64,000 nt of DNA. Source: Alnus glutinosa (lineage: Eukaryota > Streptophyta > Magnoliopsida > Fagales > Betulaceae). Every line of letters begins with the position of its first letter. Position 1 is the first letter of the stretch. The position numbers were made by a program, and so were the translations under genes. This document shows positions 56,880 to 64,000 of this stretch, piece by piece. The DNA lies in assembly GCF_958979055.1 (NCBI RefSeq), contig NC_084886.1, positions 14,356,154 through 14,420,153 on the forward strand, given 5' to 3'. The notes beneath the pieces are model-generated. The model made no database searches. It had not been told where the DNA came from and saw only the letters and a list, made by a program, of their open reading frames with translations.

Positions 56880-57836
56880 GGAAAAAGTACACATAACCCC
56901 CTCAAACTACCACTCAATTGTCAATGTACCCCCTCAACTACCAATTGTGTCAATCTCCCCCTTTAAACTACCAGAAAATGTCAATGTCCCCCCTAAGACC
57001 AACAAAAAGACAAAAATTACCCTAATTTTTTTTGAATAAGACAAAAATGTCCTCATAAATTAAAAAAAAAAATAAAACTAAAACTAAAAAACTTAAAAAA
57101 ATTAAAAATTAAATTAAATTAAATTAAATAAAAAACGAAAAAAAAATATTTAAAAAAAAAAAAGAACAAAATTTTTAATTTTTTTTTAAAAAAAGTAAAC
57201 AAAAAATAACTGATTTTTTTTTTTTTACAAAAAAATCAAATGAAAAAAATAAAAAAGAAAAACCAGTTTTTATTAAATTAAAAAACGAAAAATAACAAAT
57301 TTTTTTAAACAAAAAAAAAAAAAAATAACAGAAATTTATTTATTTAAAAAAAAATAAAATAAATGAAAAAAAAAACCAGTTTTTATTAAATTAAAAAACG
57401 AAAAAGAACAATTTTTTTTAAAGAAAAAAAAACGAAAAAACAAAAAATAACTGAAATTTATTTATTTATTTTAAAAAAATAAAACAAATGAAAAAAAAAA
57501 ACCAGTTTTTATTTAATTAAAAAAACGAAAAAGAACAATTTTTTTTAAAAAAAAAAAAAAGAAAAAAAAAACTGAAAATTATTATTTAAAAAAATAATAA
57601 AAAACAGTTTTAATTTTTAATTTTTTTGTTGGAATAATTTTTTGTTATTTTATATTTTTTTAATAATTTTTTTTAGTTTTTATTTTATTTTAATAATTTT
57701 ATGAAGGGCATTTTTGTCATTAGAGGGGACATTGACATTTTCTGGTAGTTTAAGGGGGGAGATTGACACAATTGGTAGTTTGGGGGGTACATTGACAATG
57801 ATGTGGTAGTTTTAGGGGGTTATGTGTACTTTTCCC
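56880..57836. mobile_element. MULE-type MITE with 9-bp target duplication
   Basis: 957 bp with long TIRs of about 120 bp (GGAAAAAGTACACATAACCC ... complement at the right, ending ACTTTTCCC), flanked by a perfect TTATGTTTA duplication (56871-56879 and 57837-57845). Nine bases is the Mutator hallmark. The core (57000-57700) is almost only A and T, with repeats of AACCAGTTTTTATTAAATTA and ACGAAAAAGAACAA. No coding capacity. Confidence 0.88.
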
Positions 57837-57845
57837 TTATGTTTA

Positions 57846-58669
57846 CATTGGTTTGGTTGGTTGTGTTGTTTTCCGTGTAACACTTGGCCGAAAAGACAAT
57901 TAATGTGAAATCAATATATTGTTCAAAGATATATTAGCCTAAAATACTAAAAATCGGCTTAAATTATTTTCAAAATTGTTTAAAATATGTCCTAATAGAG
58001 ATCCAAAAAAGTCTGAAAGATTAAAATAGACCCAAAATGCCCATTACTTAATATGCAAATAACAATTATAATAACTGCGCAAATGCGGTTAGTAAAGACA
58101 TATGTGTATGCAGATGCGAATTGTTAAAAGTAATATCTGCATTTTGCGGAAGCAATTACGGATGTTGCAATATTCGCATCAGCATGTACACCCTTACAGT
58201 AATGAATAAGAATGATCATTTCATTCTAGCTTATATTTTTAGTAATACTATTTTCTATTCCCAAGTAATCATAATCTCAGTGTTCGAATGAATAAAAATG
58301 ATCATTTTATTCTAACTTCTTGTCTTTATGATAATTCTCATTCCTATTCTTAAGTAATCATATCTCAGTGTGTGCCAAACATACCTTTAGATGTAGAGGT
58401 TCATGCTACCAAATGCAAGAGAAAAAAACAAAGAAGAAGGGTGTGGAGGGAGCCACCTTCATGTTTAAGCAACGAGGCAAATTTTCACATTATTGGTATC
58501 TTCACCAATTGCCCACCGAAGCGAAGCTATTGTGGGCAGCACCATTTGCCTTTTCACCCAAACGATGACAAGGTCCTCGATCAAAGGTAAGTGTTTCAGA
58601 GTTTCAAACGAAAGAGAAATGATTCCTGTAGAATAGTTGTGCACATGTTGTGCAGGAGTATAGATACAT
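57846..58669. other. Intergenic with a direct repeat
   Basis: 58204-58371 contains two tandem versions of about 85 bp (AATGATCATTTCATTCTA, AAGTAATCATAATCTCAGTG). 58375-58586 is less AT-rich and ends in a good GTAAGTG donor-like site. No protein family is recognised. Confidence 0.4.
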
Positions 58670-59163
58670 GAGCATTCCTAGTAGCCTCACCAAAATAGTT
58701 TTTTAGCTATTTTTGTGAGCCAATTTGATGAAAATCCTGAAAATCCATTCCCAGCAGCCTCACCATTTTAACCAAAAAAATTTGATGAATGAAATTACTA
58801 ACAAAATTAGATGAGGCATTTTCACTCAATAACTCACACCAAATTTTGTTTCACCTTTCTCTCTCACATGATTAGCACATTTTTTTTTTCCTTTTTTCTC
58901 TCATTTTCTTCTCCCATCTCCCATCTCTCACACGATAATGTCTTTATTTCATGGATATGAATGATTTTTTGTAAAAAGATTATATAGAGAAAAAATAAAT
59001 AAATATGAAAAAATAATAATATTTAAATTGAATAGTGAATATTGACTAGTTAAAATGGTGAGGCTACTGGGAGAATTTTAATAAAGTGGCTCACCATAAT
59101 AGAAAAAAAGTGATTTTTAGTTATTTTGGTGAGTAAAATTTGGTGAGACTACTAGAAATACTC
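58670..59163. mobile_element. MITE with GAGCATTCC ends
   Basis: 494 bp. GAGCATTCCTAGTAGCCTCA at the left; the right end, read inward, GAGTATTTCTAGTAGTCTCA. A repeat of the left end occurs internally at 58750 (TTCCCAGCAGCCTCACC). Same end type as the element with the captured kinase. Confidence 0.6.
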
Positions 59164-59907
59164 TGATGGAGGTGGAATTCATGAAGTGGATCCCACCACA
59201 TGAGTCACACCCCTTATATTTATAGTTGTATATATATTATGCATAATTATTGTGCAAGGATCACTCCTCCAAACCAAATGTTTATGGTTGTTTATTGACT
59301 CAAGTAGACCATGGCATTTCACGCTTACCCGAGAGGGCGATGGTAATTAACACTCATAGCCCTCACAGGATAGGACAAATGAAACAAGGAGCTAATGCAA
59401 ATCATTGGCTTTAGTGCTACGCACATCTCTGATTTAACGTCAATACCGGAAATAAATAAATCAGGAAATCCCACTTTGCAAGCAAAAGTTGAAGTTGCCT
59501 CTGCTTTTATTATTATTTTCGTGTTGTGTTATTCAATGGTAATAAAAAAAATCCTGTGAAAAGTAGATTTTGTATAGCTTAGCCTAATTATTTTATTATG
59601 CAGCCTTAATCAAACAACTCAGCAGCCTTAGTCATAAAACTGTGCGGGTATAGAGGAACAGAGCGCGCATTTGCAATTTGCAAGCCTAGGAAGCACAACA
59701 CTAAGAACATATGCAAAAGATAATTAAACATGCTCTGAAAGCCTTAATATGAGATTTTGTACAAGGTGGAACAATCCACTTCATTTGTGAAAGGCATTTT
59801 TCAGGAAAATAATATGTAGGATTCAAAAAGGCCAGGAGTAAAGAAGCAACATCAAACTTTCACAAAATATCATTCATGAGGTTCCTGTGACATTGATGAC
59901 ATGCATA
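59164..59907. other. 3' flank of the DUF2828 gene fragment
   Basis: Probable 3' UTR and spacer of the - strand gene. No other feature seen. Confidence 0.4.
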
Positions 59908-60457
59908 TCAATAATACACAACAAGTTTCTGGTACTCTTCACCAGAGATAGCTAATCCCATTTTACAACCTCAGGATTTACGATGCCACCTTCCTCCAAG
60001 AACACAGTCAACAAATTCTTCGAAAACCCACTCACAAGCGCCACCCCACTTTGCCTCGCAACCACCGGAGTCGACGACGAGTGCCTAAGGTTCCAAAACA
60101 CAATTTCCGGCACCTTGTTGTATCCTCTCTCCCGGAACTTCCTCTGTATAATTTCATAATCTGTTTCCCATGGATTCGAACCATAATAATGCCTAGACGC
60201 CTGATCAAATTCCATATCACTGAAAACAACTACCCTCTTGATCAGTTGGTCTTCTGTCAGCTTGCCCTCAACCGCGACTTTCAAGATTTGGTCAAAAACT
60301 TTCTGGAAGTCTGTATTACCACCCCAATCCATCCTCCTTATGAATTGAGTCTTTTTCAGAAGAGTATCCCCCTGAATCAAGTGAATCTCAGGATGCGAAC
60401 TAAACGTGATCACTTTCCCCTTCCAAGGCTCTTCACTGAGCTCCGAAACTAAAAGCC
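59908..60457 (-). pseudogene. C-terminal fragment of a DUF2828-type vWA protein gene
   Basis: Encodes GLLVSELSEEPWKGKVITFS, LIQGDTLLKKTQFIRRMDWG, GNTDFQKVFDQILKVAVEGK, KRVVVFSDMEFDQASRHYYG, YEIIQRKFRERGYNKVPEIV and FWNLRHSSSTPVVARQSGVA, then LVSGFSKNLLTVFLEEGGIV. This is the vWA half of the conserved plant DUF2828 (UCP015417) proteins, often annotated as L728-like; their cellular role is poorly known. The segment starts just after where the metal-binding DxSGS motif should be; there LINE sequence begins (60458). Near 59965 the frame shifts: the expected tail ISGEEYQKLVV lies one frame over and ends in TGA at 59910-59908. Gene start and first half are not in the window. Confidence 0.8.
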
Positions 60458-60991
60458 CCGGTGTGTCTTGGTTCTTAAGGAAATGGATGATGGTGTTGCA
60501 CCGTTGCAAATGGATTTCAATTCTGCCCTTTTCTGGGTTCAGGTGCACGACATGCCACTTACTTGTATGTATAGGGAGGTTGGTGCCCGGATTGGTGCCT
60601 CTCTTGGGAAGGTGGATGAAGTGGATGTAACGGGTGATGGGGTTGCTGGGGACGGTGTTCGAGGATCCGTGTCCACCTTGATCTTACAAAGCCTCTTGAA
60701 AGAGGTCATTCTCTTCTTATTAATGGGAAGTCCATTTGGATTTCATTCAAATATGAGAAACTACCTCAATTTTGCTATGTTTGTGGTTGGATTGTACATG
60801 GGCAGTTCCGGTGTACTGGTGGTGCTGGTTTTCAGTTAAATGGCGTGTCTACTGTCAAAGGGTGGGGCAGTTGGATGCGGGCGGATGATCTGCGCTTTCG
60901 GCGTAGTTCTTTCGTTCCAGGCAATCCATGTGTTTCTTCTTCCTTACCTGATACTGTGGCTACTGGTTCGGGTGCGGTTCCTCCGGGGGTG

Positions 60992-61432
60992 CACTACAAA
61001 AAAAATTACAAATTGCCACGTGCATTTTGACACTTGTACAGTGTCGTACACGTGTCAAACAGTTTGACACGTAAATGTGCAAGTCACTAACTGCACAGTT
61101 TGACACGTGTATGAAAATACACATGTCAAACGGTTTGACACGTGTATTAAAATACACCTGTCAAACCGATTTTTTTAAAAAAAAAATTTCTAAAAATGTG
61201 CATTTTAAATAAATTTTTTATTTAATTAAATAAAAACTTCAATTTAGAATTTTTTTTTCAATTAAATTCTGTTATTGTTTATTTAAATTTATTTGGGTTA
61301 ATAAATAAAGACATAGAGAGAGTAGAGAGAGAGTAGAGAGAGAGACATAGAGATACAGAGAGCGGCAGAGAGAGATAGGGAGAGAGCGAGAGAGAGAGAG
61401 AGAGACATAGAGATACAGAGAGAGATACACAA

Positions 61433-61473
<41 letters not shown>

Positions 61474-62493
61474 AAAGATAGAGAGGAAGAGAGAGATAGA
61501 GAGAGAAAGGTAGAGAGAGAGAGACCGAGAACCGAACAGAGAGAGGTGGAGAGAGGGCGTCTCACCGGCGGGAAGGGCTGATGTGCGGTGGCCGGAAGCT
61601 GGCCGGTGCGGCTGTGACGGAGAGGGAGAGAGAGAGAGAGACCGAGAACCGAGCAGAGAGAGGTGGAGAGAGGGCGTCTCACCGGCGGGAAGGGCTGATG
61701 TGCGGTGGCCGGAAGCTGGCCGGTGTGGCTGTGACGGAGAGGGAGAGAGAGAGAGAGAGAGAGACCAAGAACCGAGCAGACAGAGGTAGAGAGAGGGCGT
61801 CTCACCGGCGGGAAGGGCTGATGTGCGATGGCCGGAAGCTGGCCGGTGCGGTTGTGACGGAGAGAGAGAGAGAGAATTCAGATCGGAAATGGGTAGCATC
61901 CTATATATATATATATATTTAATCTATTATTATATTATTATATTATTATATTATTTGAATTTTAAAAATTATATATATATACATATATACACATATATAA
62001 GCCAGCATTTCTCCCACGCAACTGTCCCAATCCGGGACATGTATTTAAATACACGTCCCCAATTGTTGAAATTTTATTTAATTAAAAAAAATTATATTTG
62101 GAAAAAAATAACAGTTTGACACGCGTATTAAATATGCGTGTCTAATTGTTGAAATTCTATTTAATTAAAAAAAATTATATTTGGGAAAAAATAACAGTTT
62201 GACACGTGTATTTAATACACGTGTCCAATTGGACACGTGTGTCCAATTGTTGAAATTCTATATAATTAAAAAAAAATTATATTTGAAAAAAAATAACAGT
62301 TGGACACGCGTATTAAATTGGACACGCGTATTTAATACACGTGTCAAATTGGACACGCGTATTAAATACACATGTCAAACTGTGAAGATGGTACAAATAG
62401 ACACGTTTTTCAGAAGACACGTGTCTAATTGGACGCGTGTCTACAGTAACCAGTACTGTAGACACGCGTCCAATTGTAGTAATTTTTGTAGTG
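60992..62493. mobile_element. Non-autonomous CACTA element
   Basis: 1502 bp with CACTACAAAAA at the left and TTTTTGTAGTG at the right, flanked by GTG (60989-60991 and 62494-62496). Subterminal regions carry many TTTGACACGTGT-like units on both strands. The middle has long GA runs (61310-61480) and three tandem repeats of about 120 bp. No transposase is encoded. Confidence 0.9.
61522..61862. repeat. Three tandem repeats of about 120 bp
   Basis: Copies start near 61522, 61640 and 61765. Each contains CTCACCGGCGGGAAGGGCTG, TGGCCGGAAGCTGGCCGGTG and a GAGAGA run of variable length, with few base differences. They are GC-rich, unlike their surroundings. Confidence 0.85.
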
Positions 62494-62762
62494 GTGGTTG
62501 CTTTTCCTGTTCCAGCAATTCCAGGTGGCCGTGCTTATCGGGGGTGGGGGGCGGTTAAGAGTTCTTTAACTGCTTCTATCTCTCCCTTGCAATATTCTCA
62601 TGCAGATCTTAATGTGGGGCAATATTCTCATGCAGATCTCTCCCTTGCAATATTCTCAGTCAGTTGGGGCTCTTTCTACTGACGTGTGTCCAGTGGTATC
62701 AGGTTGTAGAGCCACGTCTTTAGTTGAGACGGTTGGTCGGGTGAAATTGACTGAATTACCCT

Positions 62763-63311
62763 CACTACAAGAAATTTCATCATTAGCGGCCACATTATTA
62801 GCGGCCAGTGCATAGTGGGGCCAATGCATAGTGGCCGCTAATAATACACTATTAGCGGCCAAATACAAGTGGCCGCTAATAGTAGTCGCTATTTTATAAA
62901 CTATTAGCGGCCACCTAATTGTGGCCGCTAAAAATGGACGCTAATACACAAAATATTAATATTAGCGTTGAAATTCGGGTCGCTGCTGATAACTTGGTGG
63001 GGAGTTGCGGGAAATTCCGGGAAGCTATTAGCGGCGACATTAGTGGCCGCTAATAATCAACTATTGGATTATTAGCGGCCATTAATGTGGCCGCTAATAA
63101 CTTGGCAGAAGCTGTGGGAAATTCCGAAAAACAATTAGCTAATAATAAAACTATTAGCGGCCACATAAGTGGCCGCTAATAATTGATTATTAGCAGCCAC
63201 TTTTTTATGGCCGCTAATAGTTGATTATTAGCAGCCACTTTTGTCATGGCCGCTAATAATTGATTATTAGCGGCCACTAATGTGGCCGCTAATAACTTGG
63301 CTTGAGCTGCG
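62763..63311. mobile_element. CACTA-type element, right end missing
   Basis: Starts CACTACAAGAAATTTCATCA and is filled with ATTAGCGGCCAC / GTGGCCGCTAAT in both orientations (more than ten copies), typical subterminal repeats. No TTGTAGTG end is found: LINE sequence (SGQQLNRDKTSLFF) starts directly at about 63312. Confidence 0.7.
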
Positions 63312-64000
63312 GGACAGGACAGCAATTGAATAGGGACAAGACATCCCTTTTCTTTAGCCATAATACCGGGTAGGCGGATAGAAATACTATATTACAAGGT
63401 ACGAGGGTTAGTGCCATAGCCCGGTATGAGAAATATCTAGGTCTTCCAGCCCTTATTGGGAGATCTAGAGTGTCTACATTTAAAGGGATTAAAGATAGGA
63501 TTTGGCAACGTATTAACGGCCGGAAAGAAAAGTTTTTATCTCATGCCGGAAAGGAAATCCTCCTTAAGTCAGTCATTCAAGCCATACCTACCTATACTAT
63601 GAGTGTGTTTCGACTCCCCAAAACTCTTTGCCGCGATATTAACTCTATGATGGATAGATTTTGGTGGGAGCATAAGGAGAATGACCGGAAGATGTCATGG
63701 ATGTAGTGGAAAGGTTTGGGTCAAAATAAGCATTCAGGTGGTTTGGGCTTTAGGGATTTGGAAAGTTTTAATACTGCACTTCTTACAAAACAGTGTTGGA
63801 GATTCACTCAAAATCCTGGTTCATTGGCAGCACTTGTATTCAAAGAAAAGTATTTTCAAGGTGGAGATTTTCTGAATTCAACTCTTGGTTCGCGGCCTTC
63901 CTATGCCTGGCATAGCTTGTGGCAATCTAAACCAACTTTACAAGAGGGTCTCCTATGGCGGATTGGGGATGGTTCTCAAGTGAAAATATGGGGTGATAAT
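63312..64000 (+). pseudogene. LINE ORF2, end of RT and connection region
   Basis: GQQLNRDKTSLFF, then SAIARYEKYLGLPALIGRSR, KDRIWQRINGRKEKFLSHAG, KEILLKSVIQAIPTYTMSVF, RLPKTLCRDINSMMDRFWWE and SGGLGFRDLESFNTALLTKQ. It is the same region as 37780-38350 of the first LINE but from a different family. Stops at 63370 (TAG) and 63704 (TAG, after MSWM). It continues past the window. Confidence 0.85.

Larger units (their letters stand above)
60458..62762 (+). pseudogene. LINE ORF1 (DUF4283 / CCHC type), interrupted
   Basis: LVLKEMDDGVAPLQMDFNSA, LFWVQVHDMPLTCMYREVGA and a TKPLERGHSLLINGKSIWIS-like stretch lead to KYEKLPQFCYVCGWIVHGQF-RC, the zinc knuckle of plant LINE ORF1. A frameshift lies near 60665. 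The frame continues after the CACTA element at 62494 (VVAFPVPAIPGGRAYRGWGA). Confidence 0.75.
60458..64000 (+). mobile_element. Second L1-type LINE, truncated and interrupted
   Basis: Begins inside ORF1 at 60458 within the vWA gene, as expected of a 5'-truncated LINE. It continues 60458-60991, 62494-62762 and 63312-64000 and runs off the window. CACTA elements occupy the gaps. The endonuclease and most of the RT are absent between 62762 and 63312. Confidence 0.8.

Noticed and set aside
57000..57700. Possible satellite array
   Set aside because: Repeats are irregular and lie wholly within the MULE-type MITE that has clear TIRs and a 9-bp duplication.
61272..61922. Long open frames in the GA-rich part of the CACTA element
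   Set aside because: They are dinucleotide-repeat translations (SLSLSL, ERERER) in several frames at once.
62763..63311. CRISPR-like array of palindromic ATTAGCGGCCAC units
   Set aside because: Spacing is irregular, units occur in both orientations, and the setting is a plant CACTA end.

Overview
This is plant nuclear DNA, most likely from a eudicot and possibly a woody one; the species cannot be fixed from sequence alone. The evidence is TATA-box genes for secreted proline-rich wall proteins, GT-AG introns, very AT-rich spacers, and plant-type elements: Athila and chromovirus Ty3/gypsy, L1-type LINEs, a MuDR-like MULE, CACTA elements, TRIMs, a LARD and many MITEs. No rRNA, tRNA or CRISPR was recognised.

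Host genes are few. Two paralogous proline-rich protein (PRP) genes lie on the + strand at 1283-2011 and 51992-52483. A relic promoter (about 33995-34150) and 3' flank (about 35440-35462 and 50143-50230) suggest a third PRP copy between them whose coding part is gone. A fragment of a DUF2828-type von Willebrand A (vWA) protein gene lies at 59908-60457 on the - strand. A short kinase fragment at 30508-30900 sits inside a transposon.

Layout. 1-5700: PRP1, MITEs, TRIMs and microsatellites. About 5700-11371: a decayed MULE with two convergent genes, a zf-GRF/coiled-coil gene (+) and a mudrA-like transposase (-). 11373-27830: a - strand Athila element that lost its 3' end, carrying two solo LTRs (13885-15161, 16573-18357) and a whole chromovirus (20770-25923) inside its 5' LTR. 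27831-35470: MITEs, a GGGGTGT-type element, a TIR element with the captured kinase fragment, a solo LTR and the relic PRP promoter. 35463-50142: one LINE split by a 10.4-kb non-coding LARD with 3.09-kb LTRs that look identical apart from one TA unit. 50143-60457: PRP2, MITEs, a MULE-type MITE with a perfect 9-bp duplication, and the DUF2828 fragment. 60458-64000: a second LINE broken by one complete and one truncated CACTA element.

Two themes recur. First, the order of insertions can be read from target duplications and from reading frames that rejoin when an insert is removed in thought. Second, many premature stops in the old elements are TAG or TGA where the family normally has CAG or CGA, the expected result of cytosine-methylation decay. 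The youngest-looking insertions are the LARD and the chromovirus. The oldest-looking signals are the TRIM relics, the MULE and the eroded PRP copy.
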